A stretch of 64,000 nt of DNA. Source: Streptomyces sp. NBC_01446 (lineage in GTDB: Bacteria > Actinomycetota > Actinomycetes > Streptomycetales > Streptomycetaceae). This document shows positions 33,458 to 43,582 of the stretch, in pieces. Within the stretch, counting starts at the first letter, position 1, and every line of letters starts with the position of its first letter. The stretch is from the NCBI RefSeq assembly GCF_026340095.1, contig NZ_JAPEPO010000001.1, forward strand, positions 6,546,001 through 6,610,000. The letters are read 5' to 3'. Under the pieces are notes generated by a model. It saw only the letters and a program-made list of their open reading frames with translations, did no database searches and had not been told where the DNA came from. Position numbers and translations under genes: made by a program.

Positions 33458-35869
33458 ATGTCCCACGGACCGTCCCACGCACCCCAGCAGCCCGCGCCGG
33501 ACGGCGGCCCCTGGACCGGCCGCCCCGTTCCGCGCGTCGAGGACGACCGCCTCCTGCGGGGCAACGGCCGCTACGTCGACGACGTCGCCCTGCCCGGCGC
33601 CGCCGAGGCCGCCTTCCTGCGCAGCCCGCACGCCCACGCCCGCATCCGGTCGGTCGACGTCACCGCCGCGCTCGCCGCCCCCGGGGTCGTCGCCGTCTGG
33701 ACCGGCGCCGACGTGGCCCATCTGCCCGCCATGCTCAACAGGGAGGAGCTGCGTACCCCGCCCGGCCTCGCCGAACTCCTCGACCCGTACGTCGCGATCA
33801 CCCCGATGCCGCTCCTCGCCACGGACAAGGTCCTCTACGTCGGTCAGCCCGTCGCGGTCGTCCTGGCCGAGAACCGCTACCTCGCCGAGGACGCCCTCGA
33901 ACTCGTCGACGTCCGTTACGCGCCCCTGCCCGTCCTCGTCGACCCCGACCGCGCACTGACCGAGGGCGCCCCGCTGCTCCACGACGACCTCCGCGACAAC
34001 ACCGCCGTCGCCGTGGCCACCAATGTGGGCGACCCCGACGCGGCGTTCGCCTCGGCCCACACCGTCGTCAGCGAGGAGTTCCAGGCCCACCGCTACGTCG
34101 CCTCGCCCATCGAGACCCGCGCGGTCTCGGCCCAGGTCGACCCGTACAGCGGCGAGCTGACCGTCTGGTCCAACACCCAGACCCCGCACCGGGTGCGGGA
34201 GGCCACGGCGCACACGCTCGGCCTCGACCCGGAGCGCGTCCGCGTCATCGCCACCGACGTCGGCGGCGGCTTCGGCCAGAAGGGCATCCTCTACGTGGAG
34301 GAGATGCTCGTCCCGTACGCGGCCCGCGTCCTTGGCCGCCCCGTGCTCTGGCGCGAGGACCGCAACGAGAACCTGACGGCCTCCTCGCACGCCCGCGAAC
34401 AGATCCACCGCATCGAACTCGCCGCGGACGCCGAGGGCCACCTCCTCGCCGTACGCGACCGCATCACCGTCAACTTCGGCGCGTACAACATGACCGGCCT
34501 GGTCGTGCCCTACAACTCGGTGTGCCACCTCCTCGGCCCCTACCGCGTCCCGCACGTGGACATCGACGTCGTCGGTGTCCTCACCAACACCACCTTCGCC
34601 ACGCCCTATCGGGGAGCGGGCCGCCCCGAGAGCGTCTTCGCGATGGAGCGCGCGATGGACCGCCTCGCCGCCGAACTCGGTCTCGAACCGGCCGAGTTGA
34701 GAGCGCGCAACCTCGTGGGCCCCGACGAGATGCCGTACGCGACGGGCCTCGTGGACCGCTCCGGCAAGCCGCAGTCGTACGACTCCGGGGACTTCCCCGA
34801 GCTGCTGCGGCGCGCCGTCGCCAAGGCCGACCTCGAAGGGGTGCGCGCCCGGCAGCGCGAGGGCGGCCGCGACGGCAGGCTCGTCGGGATCGGCTTCGCG
34901 ATGTACATCGAGGCGACCGGACTCGGCCCGTTCGAGACCGCCCGCATCGACATCGCGCCCAGCGGCCGGGTCAAGCTCGCGATCGGCGCACCCTCCCAGG
35001 GGCAGGGGCATCGCACGTCCATGGCACAGATCGCCGCCGACGCGATCGGGGTGCCCTTCGACGCCGTCGACGTGGTGGGCGGGGACACCTCCGCGACGCC
35101 GTTCGGCGTCGGCACCATCGCGAGCCGGGCCCTCGTCAACGCGGGCAACGCCACGCACCGGGCCGGCCGCCTCGTCCGCGAGAAGATCATCGAGGCCGCG
35201 GCGCGCCGGCTCGGCGTCCCCGCCGACGGCCTCGACCTGCGCGAGGGCGTCATCACGGCCAAGGACGCCGAGAAGCCGGCTCTGACCCTCGCCGAACTCG
35301 CCGGCCGGGCCCCGCTTCCCGGCACCCCCGAACCCACCGACGGCCGGCACGGCACCGAGCTCAGCGAGACCGTGCACTTCCGCCCGCCCGGCTTCGCCGT
35401 CTCGAGCGGCGCGCACGCCGCCGTCGTCGAGGTCGACGAACACACCGGAGAGACCGAGATCCTGCACTACGTGGCCGTCCACGACGCGGGCGTCATCGTC
35501 AACCCGATGATCGCCGAGGGCCAGGTCACCGGCGGTATCGCCCAGGGCATCGGCGGCGCGCTCTACGAGGAGATGATCTACGGCCCCGACGGCCAGCCCC
35601 GTACCGGCACCTACATGGACTATCTGGTGCCCACCTCGTCCGAGATACCCGACCTCGACCTCGACGAGATCCACACCCCGAGTCCGATGAACGACCTCGG
35701 CGTCAAGGGCCTCGGCGAGGGCGGCGCCATCGCCCCGCAGGCCGTCCTCGCGAACGCCGTCGAGGACGCGCTGCGCCCCTTCGGCGTGGTCGTCCGGCGC
35801 GGCCCCCTCTCACCCAGCCGCGTCCGCGACCTGCTCCGCGCGGCCGGCCGGCCCACGACCGCCCGCTGA
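33458..35869 (+). CDS. Molybdopterin-binding large subunit of molybdenum hydroxylase (CoxL-like, form II)
   Basis: An 803-residue catalytic subunit. The Mo-cofactor motifs VGGGFGQKG, GQGHRTSMAQ and the base-bearing KGLGEGGAIAP (catalytic Glu) are present. At the position that separates carbon-monoxide dehydrogenase (AYxCSFR) from related hydroxylases it reads PYRGAGRPE, so it is not a CO dehydrogenase. It should hydroxylate an aromatic or N-heterocyclic carbon, or an aldehyde, with water as oxygen source. The ATG at 33458 follows GGGGGGAG; a GTG at 33449 (overlapping the previous stop) is possible. Confidence 0.92.
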   Translation: MSHGPSHAPQQPAPDGGPWTGRPVPRVEDDRLLRGNGRYVDDVALPGAAEAAFLRSPHAHARIRSVDVTAALAAPGVVAVWTGADVAHLPAMLNREELRTPPGLAELLDPYVAITPMPLLATDKVLYVGQPVAVVLAENRYLAEDALELVDVRYAPLPVLVDPDRALTEGAPLLHDDLRDNTAVAVATNVGDPDAAFASAHTVVSEEFQAHRYVASPIETRAVSAQVDPYSGELTVWSNTQTPHRVREATAHTLGLDPERVRVIATDVGGGFGQKGILYVEEMLVPYAARVLGRPVLWREDRNENLTASSHAREQIHRIELAADAEGHLLAVRDRITVNFGAYNMTGLVVPYNSVCHLLGPYRVPHVDIDVVGVLTNTTFATPYRGAGRPESVFAMERAMDRLAAELGLEPAELRARNLVGPDEMPYATGLVDRSGKPQSYDSGDFPELLRRAVAKADLEGVRARQREGGRDGRLVGIGFAMYIEATGLGPFETARIDIAPSGRVKLAIGAPSQGQGHRTSMAQIAADAIGVPFDAVDVVGGDTSATPFGVGTIASRALVNAGNATHRAGRLVREKIIEAAARRLGVPADGLDLREGVITAKDAEKPALTLAELAGRAPLPGTPEPTDGRHGTELSETVHFRPPGFAVSSGAHAAVVEVDEHTGETEILHYVAVHDAGVIVNPMIAEGQVTGGIAQGIGGALYEEMIYGPDGQPRTGTYMDYLVPTSSEIPDLDLDEIHTPSPMNDLGVKGLGEGGAIAPQAVLANAVEDALRPFGVVVRRGPLSPSRVRDLLRAAGRPTTAR

Positions 35870-35907
35870 CCCGGCGCCCCTCCGACCCGACGATTGGACA
35901 CCCACCC

Positions 35908-36534
35908 ATGCGACTCGACCACTCCTTCACCGTCCCGGCCGCGCCCGACGACGCGTGGAAACTCTTCCTCGACCTCGGCCGTGTGGCCCCCTGCATGCCG
36001 GGCGCCGTGCTCGACACCCTCGACGGCGACGCGTTCACCGGACGCGTCAAGGTGAAGGTCGGCGCCGTGCAGATGAGCTACCGCGGCGAGGGCACCGTGA
36101 CCCGCGACGGGAGCGGGCGCTCGATGGTCCTCGACCTCAGCGGCAGCGAGACCCGGGGCGCGGGCACCGCGTCCGCCACCGTCACCGCGTCGCTCGCCGC
36201 CGACCCGGCGGGCACCCGGGTCCGCGTCAGCACCGACCTCGACATCACGGGCCGCCCCGCCCAGTTCGGCCGCGGCATCATGACCGAGGTCGGCGACCGC
36301 ATCGTGCGTCAATTCGCCGACCGGCTGGAGGAGTTGCTGAGGGAGCCGGCCACCACGGAACCTACGGCGGTCTCGTCCCCGGCCCGCGAGCCCGAAGCGG
36401 TGGACCTCGGCGCGGCTGCCCTGCCCGTCCTCCTCCGGAAGGCGGCCGTCCCGGCCGTGGCCGTTCTCGTCACGATCGCCGTGATCCGCCTCGTCGGGCG
36501 ACGCGCCTCCGGTCCGCGATCTCTTCAGGGGTAG
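35908..36534 (+). CDS. CoxG-like SRPBCC protein with C-terminal membrane helix
   Basis: A 208-residue protein. Residues 1-145 are a CoxG-type SRPBCC domain (MRLDHSFTVPAAPDDAWKLF, CMPGAVLDTLDG, GEGTVTRDGSG). A Pro/Thr linker follows, then a single hydrophobic helix (VPAVAVLVTIAVIRL) and a basic tail, so it is probably tail-anchored. CoxG anchors carbon-monoxide dehydrogenase to the membrane; here it could bring the molybdenum hydroxylase to the respiratory chain. A long frame reading through from 33331 is a shadow. It is the fourth gene of the operon, 38 bases after CoxL. Confidence 0.9.
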   Translation: MRLDHSFTVPAAPDDAWKLFLDLGRVAPCMPGAVLDTLDGDAFTGRVKVKVGAVQMSYRGEGTVTRDGSGRSMVLDLSGSETRGAGTASATVTASLAADPAGTRVRVSTDLDITGRPAQFGRGIMTEVGDRIVRQFADRLEELLREPATTEPTAVSSPAREPEAVDLGAAALPVLLRKAAVPAVAVLVTIAVIRLVGRRASGPRSLQG

Positions 36535-36590
36535 GATTTTCAGGGGCGTAGGACATCGCGTCCCACCCGGAAGAGGCCGAGGGGACGGGG

Positions 36591-37127
36591 ATGGCTGAAC
36601 GGAAGGCGGCGCGGCGCGACGCCGTGGCGCAGATCATCGAGGACTGGGCGCGTGAGCGGCCCGAGCTGGACACGGCCCCGCTGGAGGTCCTCGCCCGGCT
36701 GCACCGCTCGTTCCTGCGGTACAACACCAAGCTCATCGCCTCGATAGAGCGGCACGGGCTCTCCGTCGCCGGCTTCGACGTGCTGACCGCGCTGCGCCGC
36801 TCCGGCGAGCCGTACCGCCTGACCGCGGGGCAGCTCGCCGACCAGGGGCTCGTCTCGTCGGCCGGGGTCACCCTGCGCATAGACCGCCTGGAGAAGGACG
36901 GCCTGATCGTCAGGGAGCGCGACGCCGGCGACCGCAGGGTCGTCTACTCACGGCTCACCGACGCGGGCCTCGCCACGGTCGACGAGGTGTTCACCGAGCA
37001 CCTGGACAACGAACGCCGGATGCTCGGCGAGCTCTCCCCGGCGGAGTGCCGCCAGCTGGCGAGGCTCCTGCGCAAGCTGGAGAACTCCATCCTTGCGTCG
37101 GACACCCCGGACGAAGCGGCTTCATAG
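36591..37127 (+). CDS. MarR family transcriptional regulator
   Basis: A 178-residue winged-helix regulator. The MarR core is HGLSVAGFDVLTALRRSG, then LVSSAGVTLRIDRLEKDGL and ERDAGDRRVVYSRLTDAG. This region resembles the MarR half of the fusion regulator 7 kb away. MarR proteins usually repress and are released by phenolic or aromatic acids. It follows the CoxG-like gene by 56 bases on the same strand and probably controls the molybdenum operon. Its stop codon lies inside the first unit of a 19-bp repeat array. Confidence 0.93.
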   Translation: MAERKAARRDAVAQIIEDWARERPELDTAPLEVLARLHRSFLRYNTKLIASIERHGLSVAGFDVLTALRRSGEPYRLTAGQLADQGLVSSAGVTLRIDRLEKDGLIVRERDAGDRRVVYSRLTDAGLATVDEVFTEHLDNERRMLGELSPAECRQLARLLRKLENSILASDTPDEAAS

Positions 37128-37186
37128 AGACGAAGCGGCTTCATAGAGACGAAGCGGTTTCCGGGCGACGATGCGGCTTCCTGGGG
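37111..37186. repeat. Four 19-bp tandem repeats, each with a GAAGC-G-GCTTC palindrome
   Basis: Two identical units at 37111-37129 and 37130-37148, then two degenerate ones at 37149-37167 and 37168-37186. The first unit overlaps the MarR-gene end; the array ends 10 bases before the convergent LLM-gene stop. It may act as terminator, protein-binding array or simple slippage product. Confidence 0.8.
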
Positions 37187-37195
37187 CGGAGGCGC

Positions 37196-38254
37196 TCACT
37201 CCCACAGGGAGCTGGGCGCCTCTCTCCTGATCGCCGGCGCGATCTCCTCGGCGAACCGCTGGAGCGTCTCGACCTGCTCGCCCGTTCCCTGCCCGTAGGC
37301 GTCGACGGTGACCGACTGGAGGTCGTGCCGGTACACCTCGTGGTAGCCGAGGATCTTGTCGATGATCTGCTGCGGCGAACCGATCAGCTGGGGCCCGTCC
37401 GCGATGGCGTCCTCGATCGTGCGGAACGGCGTGTTGTACCCCGCCCTGCCCTCCAGGTGCGGCTTGAAGGTCTGCGCGACCTTCGCCTCGTACAGCTCCT
37501 TGAAGCGCGCCACCGCCCGCTCGTGCGAGTCCGCGATGAGCAGGCCGCCCGAGCCCGCCGCGACGTGCGCCCGCGCCGGATCGTGCCCGTACGCCTCGAA
37601 CCGCTCGCGGTAGTGGTCGATGAGTTTCGCGTAGGCCGCCCGCGGCTGGATGGCGTTGGCCGTGAACAGCGGATCGCCGTGCCGGGCCGCCAGCTCGGGG
37701 GAGTTGAACGAGGTCGCCGACCCGTGCCAGACGCGCGGCGGGCCGTCGTACGGACGCGGCACCGTCGTCACGTTCTTCAGGGCGGGCCTGAACTCGCCCT
37801 CCCAGTCGACGCCTTCCTCGCTCCACAGTCGCCGAAGGAGCTCGTACTTCTCCTTCTGGAGGTCCCACTGCCGCTCCTCGTCAAGCCCGAAGAGGTCGAA
37901 GTGGCCGGCCTCCGCGCCCTTGCCGATGACCAACTCGACGCGTCCGCGAGAGAGTTGGTCGAGGGTCGCGTAGTCCTCGGCGACCCGTACGGGATCGAGG
38001 ATCGCGACGACCGTCACGCCGGTCAGCAGCTTGATGCGGGACGTACGGGCGGACAGCGCGCCGAGGAGCACCGTCGGGCTCGACGACAGGAACGCCCCCG
38101 CGTGCCGCTCACCGACCGCGTACGCGTCGAAGCCGAACTCCTCCGCCGCGACACCGACGTCGACGACCTGCGTCAACCGGTCGGCGGCGGACGGGAGTTC
38201 ACCGGTGAGGGGGTGCGGCGCATGGCCGATGATGGACAGGACCTGGAACTTCAT
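37196..38254 (-). CDS. LLM class flavin-dependent oxidoreductase
   Basis: A 352-residue luciferase-like protein beginning MKFQVLSIIGHAPHP. Characteristic stretches are YAVGERHAGAFLSSSPTVLL, SRGRVELVIGKGAEAGHFDLFG and RVWHGSATSFNSPELAA. It groups with FMN/F420 monooxygenases; the substrate is unknown. It could add a further oxidation step to the neighbouring catabolic genes. The start at 38254 follows a G-run and matches the family; an extension to 38311 does not. It is the right-most gene before the glycerol locus, with a terminator between. Confidence 0.9.
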   Translation of the reverse strand: MKFQVLSIIGHAPHPLTGELPSAADRLTQVVDVGVAAEEFGFDAYAVGERHAGAFLSSSPTVLLGALSARTSRIKLLTGVTVVAILDPVRVAEDYATLDQLSRGRVELVIGKGAEAGHFDLFGLDEERQWDLQKEKYELLRRLWSEEGVDWEGEFRPALKNVTTVPRPYDGPPRVWHGSATSFNSPELAARHGDPLFTANAIQPRAAYAKLIDHYRERFEAYGHDPARAHVAAGSGGLLIADSHERAVARFKELYEAKVAQTFKPHLEGRAGYNTPFRTIEDAIADGPQLIGSPQQIIDKILGYHEVYRHDLQSVTVDAYGQGTGEQVETLQRFAEEIAPAIRREAPSSLWE

Positions 38255-38323
38255 GCCCCCCACTCTCGCGCCCGGGCGTTGCGGGCGTGTGTACGCGGCA
38301 TGGCAGCGCACCGGGACAGGCGA

Positions 38324-38356
38324 GAGGGGCGGCTCCCCCCGTGGCAGCCGCCCCTC
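38324..38356 (-). terminator. Terminator of the glpFKD transcript
   Basis: A perfect 11-bp stem (GAGGGGCGGCT / AGCCGCCCCTC, 11-base loop) 24 bases beyond the glpD stop. Confidence 0.8.
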
Positions 38357-38379
38357 AAGTCACATGGATCCAGAGGTGC

Positions 38380-40002
38380 TTACTTCTTGTCGAGCACGTC
38401 CTGGACCTTGGCGCGCACGTCGTCCGTGGCCAGGCCGCGGATCGTCAGCGTGGTGCGGCGACGCAGCACGTCGTCCGCCGTCTCGGCCCATTCGTGGTCG
38501 CGGGCGTAGGCGACCTGCGCCCAGATCTCCGGGGCGTCCGGGTGGACCCGCTCGCCGAGCTCCGGGTTCTCGTTGGTCATCCGCGCGATGTCGAAGGCCA
38601 GCGAACCGTAGTGCGTGGCCAGGTGCTTGGCCGTGTCGGCCGCCATGCGCGGCCCCGGGGCCGGGTGGTCGACCAGAAGACGGTGCGCGACGGCGCGCGG
38701 GTTGGCGACACCCGGCAGCGGCATCCGCTTCGGCAGTTCCTTGACCGGCTCGAAGTCCTCGCCCAGCGGGTGGCCCGGCAGCGACTCCAGCTTCTTCATG
38801 ACCGTGCGGCCGATGTGGCGGAACGTCGTCCACTTGCCGCCGGCGACGGACAGCATCCCGCCGCGGCCCTCGGTGACGACCGTCTCGCGCTTGGCCTTAG
38901 ACGTGTCGCCGGGCCCGCCGGGCAGCACGCGCAGACCCGCGAACGAGTACGTGATCAGATCCCGCTTCAGCTGCTGGTCCCGTACGGAGAAGGCCGCCTC
39001 GTCCAGGATCTGGTCGGTGTCCTTCTCGGTGACCGACACGTCGCGCGGGTCGCCCTCGTACTCCTCGTCGGTCGTGCCGAGGAGCAGCATGTCCTCCCAC
39101 GGGAGGGCGAACGTGATGCGGTACTTGTCGATCGGCGTCGCGAGCGCGGCCTTCCACGGGGAGGTGCGCTTGAGGACGAGGTGGGCGCCCTTGGACAGAC
39201 GTATGGAGGGGGCCGCGTTCGGGTCCTCCATGGCGCGCAGGTGGTCGACCCAGGGGCCGGTCGCGTTCAGCACGAGCCGGGCGTTCACGCCGAACTCCTC
39301 GCCGTCGACGCGGTCCTTGAGATCCGCGCCCGTGACCCGGCCCCGGGTGAAGCGCAGGCCCGTGACCTCGGCGTGGTTGAGGACCACGGCCCCGGAGTCG
39401 ACGGCCGCGCGGACGGTCATCAGCGCCATGCGCGCGTCGTTCATCTGGTCGTCGCCGTACACGGCCACGGCCTTGAGGTTCTGCGTCCGCAGCTCGGGCA
39501 CGTCCTGCTGTGCCTTCGCGGGGGAGAGCAGGTGCCCGACACCGTCACCGAACGCCGACAGGGCGCTGTACGCGAACACGCCCGCGCCCAGCTTCGCGGC
39601 GCCGTGCGGGCCGCCCTTGTAGACGGGCAGATAGAAGGTGAGCGGATTGGCGAGGTGCGGTGCCACCTGACGCGACACCGCACGCCGCTCGAAGTGGTTC
39701 TCCGCCACCAGCTTCACCGCGCCGGTCTGCAGGTAGCGCAGACCGCCGTGGAGCAGCTTGGAGGAGGCGGAGGAGGTGGCACCGGCGAAGTCGCCGGCGT
39801 CCACCAGGGCCACCCGCAGTCCCGACTGCGCGGCATGCCAGGCGGTGGAGATGCCCAGGATTCCGCCGCCGATCACCAGGAGGTCGTACTGAGCCTTGGA
39901 AAGCTGCTCCCGGGTCTCGGCGCGGCTCGCTGCTTTGAACGACGCAGTCGAGCCGGCGGCCGGATGCGTCCCGAGGGCAGGGACGCTCTGCAGGGTGGTC
40001 AT
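38380..40002 (-). CDS. glpD: Aerobic glycerol-3-phosphate dehydrogenase
   Basis: A 540-residue FAD-dependent dehydrogenase that oxidises glycerol-3-phosphate to dihydroxyacetone phosphate and passes electrons to the quinone pool. The FAD-binding motif DLLVIGGGILGISTAWHA, then SSASSKLLHGGLRYLQ, and the later VTEGRGGMLSVAGGKWTTFR are all characteristic. A C-terminal helical domain follows. It is the last gene of glpF-glpK-glpD, three bases after the glpK stop. In S. coelicolor the operon is called gylCAB. Confidence 0.97.
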   Translation of the reverse strand: MTTLQSVPALGTHPAAGSTASFKAASRAETREQLSKAQYDLLVIGGGILGISTAWHAAQSGLRVALVDAGDFAGATSSASSKLLHGGLRYLQTGAVKLVAENHFERRAVSRQVAPHLANPLTFYLPVYKGGPHGAAKLGAGVFAYSALSAFGDGVGHLLSPAKAQQDVPELRTQNLKAVAVYGDDQMNDARMALMTVRAAVDSGAVVLNHAEVTGLRFTRGRVTGADLKDRVDGEEFGVNARLVLNATGPWVDHLRAMEDPNAAPSIRLSKGAHLVLKRTSPWKAALATPIDKYRITFALPWEDMLLLGTTDEEYEGDPRDVSVTEKDTDQILDEAAFSVRDQQLKRDLITYSFAGLRVLPGGPGDTSKAKRETVVTEGRGGMLSVAGGKWTTFRHIGRTVMKKLESLPGHPLGEDFEPVKELPKRMPLPGVANPRAVAHRLLVDHPAPGPRMAADTAKHLATHYGSLAFDIARMTNENPELGERVHPDAPEIWAQVAYARDHEWAETADDVLRRRTTLTIRGLATDDVRAKVQDVLDKK

Positions 40003-40005
40003 GTC

Positions 40006-41550
<1,545 letters not shown>

Positions 41551-41610
41551 GGTCTGCTCCTGGAAGTTCTCGGTGCGGCTCTGGCGGAGGGTGCGCAGGG
41601 GGTCGGTCGC

Positions 41611-42402
41611 CTACTTGAAGGCGACGTTGTAGAGACCGCCCGCTATGGCGCCGCCGATGAGAGGGCCGGCGACCGGGATCCAGGCGTACGTCCAGTCGGA
41701 GCCGCCCTTGTTCGGCAGGGGCAGCAGGGAGTGCACGATGCGCGGTCCGAGGTCGCGGACCGGGTTGATCGCGTAGCCCGTGGGCCCGCCGAGGGAGAGG
41801 CCGATGCCGACCACGACGAGCGCGGTGACCATGGCGCCGAGGACGCCCAGGCCGTTGCCTCCGTCGTTGAGGCCCTGCGTGAGGATGGCCAGGACGAGCA
41901 CGACCGTGGCGATGATCTCCGTGACGAGGTTCTGCACCACGTTCCGGATCTCGGGGCCGGTCGAGAAGATGCCGAGCACCGGGCCCGCGTCGGGAGCGGC
42001 CTTCTCCTGGACCATGCCTTCCTCGGCCGGCGGGGCGGCGAGGATCTCCGGGTCGGTCAGATGCGCCTGGAACTGGCCGTAGTACGTGGCCCAGACCAGC
42101 ACGGCGCCGATCATCGCGCCCAGGAGCTGCGAGCCCAGGTAGAGCGGAACATCGCTCCACTTGGTGCCGCCCTCGATGGCGAGACCTATGGTGACCGCCG
42201 GGTTGAGGTGGGCGCCTGACACGCCCCCCGCCACGTAGGCACCGGTCAGTACCGCGAAGCCCCACCCGAAGGTGATCGCGAGCCAGCCGGCGTTGCGCGC
42301 CTTGGAGCGCTTCAGCGTGACGGCGGCGCACACGCCACCGCCCAGCAGGATGAGTAGGGCGGTACCGATGGTCTCGCCGATGAAGATGTCGGAGCTGGAC
42401 AC
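41611..42402 (-). CDS. glpF: Glycerol uptake facilitator (aquaglyceroporin)
   Basis: A 263-residue MIP channel with six membrane helices. The first pore motif is GAHLNPAVTIG; the second is YAINPVRDLGPR (NPV in place of NPA, with the aquaglyceroporin Asp/Arg after it). Acidic loop residues between helices are longer than in E. coli GlpF. It starts with GTG and is the first gene of the glpFKD operon; a motif shared with the gylR promoter lies about 130 bases upstream. Confidence 0.96.
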   Translation of the reverse strand: MSSSDIFIGETIGTALLILLGGGVCAAVTLKRSKARNAGWLAITFGWGFAVLTGAYVAGGVSGAHLNPAVTIGLAIEGGTKWSDVPLYLGSQLLGAMIGAVLVWATYYGQFQAHLTDPEILAAPPAEEGMVQEKAAPDAGPVLGIFSTGPEIRNVVQNLVTEIIATVVLVLAILTQGLNDGGNGLGVLGAMVTALVVVGIGLSLGGPTGYAINPVRDLGPRIVHSLLPLPNKGGSDWTYAWIPVAGPLIGGAIAGGLYNVAFK

Positions 42403-42528
42403 CCGCGACTCCTTTGTCCTTCGTCCAGGGGAAGCCGAACCCCGGGTCCCTCTCCGGTGGTTCGCGCCCTCAGGTGAGAGCGTTTTCGGCCCTGGCTTGC
42501 CACACTCTAACGTCTATTGCCGGTAGGT

Positions 42529-42540
42529 GTTCGACAATGC
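42529..42540. promoter_or_regulatory. Probable GylR-binding motif upstream of glpF
   Basis: GTTCGACAATGC occurs here and, identically, at 43571-43582 before gylR. A 12-base exact match at the two known targets of GylR makes an operator likely. Confidence 0.65.
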
Positions 42541-42702
42541 CGACCGATGGACGCGAGTCTCACCCCGGGGTTACTCGCTAGTCAAGGGTTCTGTTATCGA
42601 AAACTCGATCGTTATTGATCGGGCCGGGCTATCGGTTCCGTGTCTGGACTGCGCGTTCGTCGATGGTGTCCCGGAAAGGTGAGGCCTGCACGCCGAAACG
42701 TC

Positions 42703-42730
42703 GAAGGCCCCGCCGGGAAGCGGGGCCTTC
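42703..42730 (-). terminator. Terminator after gylR
   Basis: A perfect 11-bp stem (GAAGGCCCCGC / GCGGGGCCTTC, 6-base loop), 38 bases beyond the gylR stop. Confidence 0.85.
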
Positions 42731-42768
42731 GGTCCGTACGGGGGCGCCGGCGGGGCGGCGCGGGGCGC

Positions 42769-43533
42769 TCAGAAGCGGCTGGCGCCCAGGTCCCGGGAGA
42801 CGGCGCGGGCGCAGTCCCGCACGGCGGCGACGAGCTCGGGGCGCAGCTCCCCGTCGACACACACGCGCTCCACGGCGCCGGTGACGCCGACGGCGCCGAC
42901 CGGCATGCGCCGCCGGTCGTGGATCGGGGCCGCGACCGACGCGACGCCCTCCCAGGTCTCCTCGACGTCGTCCGCGTACCCGCGCGCGCGGGTCAGGTCC
43001 AGGAGGGTCTCGAACTCCGCCATGTCGCTCACGGTCCGCCCGGTGAACGCCTTGCGCTCCACCTCGACCACCTCGCTGTGCGCCACCGGGTCGTACGCCG
43101 ACAGGACCTTGCCGAGCGCCGTGGAGTGCAGCGGCTGCATCGCCCCGACCTCCAGGACCTGACGGCTGTCGTCGGGCCGGAAGACGTGGTGCACGATCAG
43201 TACGCCCCGCTGGTGCAGGACGCCGAGATAGACGCTCTCGCCGCTGGAACGCGCCAGGTCGTCCGTCCACACCAGCGCGCGCGCCCGCAGCTCGTGCACG
43301 TCCAGATAGCTGTTGCCGAGGCGCAGCAGCTCCGCGCCCAGCTGGTAGCGGCCCGACGCGGCGTCCTGCTCGACGAAGCCCTCGTGCTGCAACGTACGCA
43401 GAATGCCGTGCGCCGTGCCCTTGGCCAGCTCCAGCGCCGAGGCGATGTCCGAGAGGCCGAGCCGGCGCTCACCGCCCGCAAGGAGCCGCAGCATGGCGGC
43501 TGCCCGCTCGAGTGACTGGATGTTCCGTGCCAT
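42769..43533 (-). CDS. gylR: IclR-family glycerol operon repressor GylR
   Basis: A 254-residue IclR regulator: an N-terminal winged helix (RLGLSDIASALELAKGTAHG, RTLQHEGFVEQD) and a C-terminal IclR effector domain (LHSTALGKVLSAYDP, TGAVERVCVDG). Length and position just upstream of glpFKD match S. coelicolor GylR, which represses the glycerol genes and itself until glycerol-3-phosphate is present. GGGAGGAAGG precedes the ATG. The operator-like GTTCGACAATGC lies before both its targets. metH is divergent on the other side. Confidence 0.96.
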   Translation of the reverse strand: MARNIQSLERAAAMLRLLAGGERRLGLSDIASALELAKGTAHGILRTLQHEGFVEQDAASGRYQLGAELLRLGNSYLDVHELRARALVWTDDLARSSGESVYLGVLHQRGVLIVHHVFRPDDSRQVLEVGAMQPLHSTALGKVLSAYDPVAHSEVVEVERKAFTGRTVSDMAEFETLLDLTRARGYADDVEETWEGVASVAAPIHDRRRMPVGAVGVTGAVERVCVDGELRPELVAAVRDCARAVSRDLGASRF

Positions 43534-43570
43534 CCCAGCCCTTCCTCCCTCGATCCTCTCGCCGAGCAAC

Positions 43571-43582
43571 GTTCGACAATGC
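43571..43582. promoter_or_regulatory. Probable GylR autoregulatory site
   Basis: GTTCGACAATGC again, followed by TGAAC so that GTTC and GAAC flank it symmetrically, 37 bases before the gylR start. Confidence 0.65.

Larger units (their letters stand above)
42403..42768. other. gylR-glpF intergenic region (366 bases)
   Basis: No coding sequence is supported. It holds the glpF promoter side (42403-42560) with a probable GylR site, an AT-richer patch around 42585-42620 with several ATCG/CGAT units, and the gylR terminator at 42703-42730. Confidence 0.7.

Noticed and set aside
33374..35674. 766-codon frame antisense to the CoxL-like gene
   Set aside because: Shadow of a conserved catalytic subunit, no domain.
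33458..35869. Carbon-monoxide dehydrogenase (CoxL form I)
   Set aside because: The form I signature AYxCSFR is absent; PYRGAGR indicates a different hydroxylase.
33331..36534. 1067-codon frame overlapping the CoxS, CoxL and CoxG-like genes
   Set aside because: Only its last 208 codons match a family (CoxG); the rest is Arg/Pro-rich shadow of CoxL.
15459..38323. Integrative mobile element around the catabolic region
   Set aside because: No integrase, transposase, tRNA edge or direct-repeat attachment sites were found at its borders.
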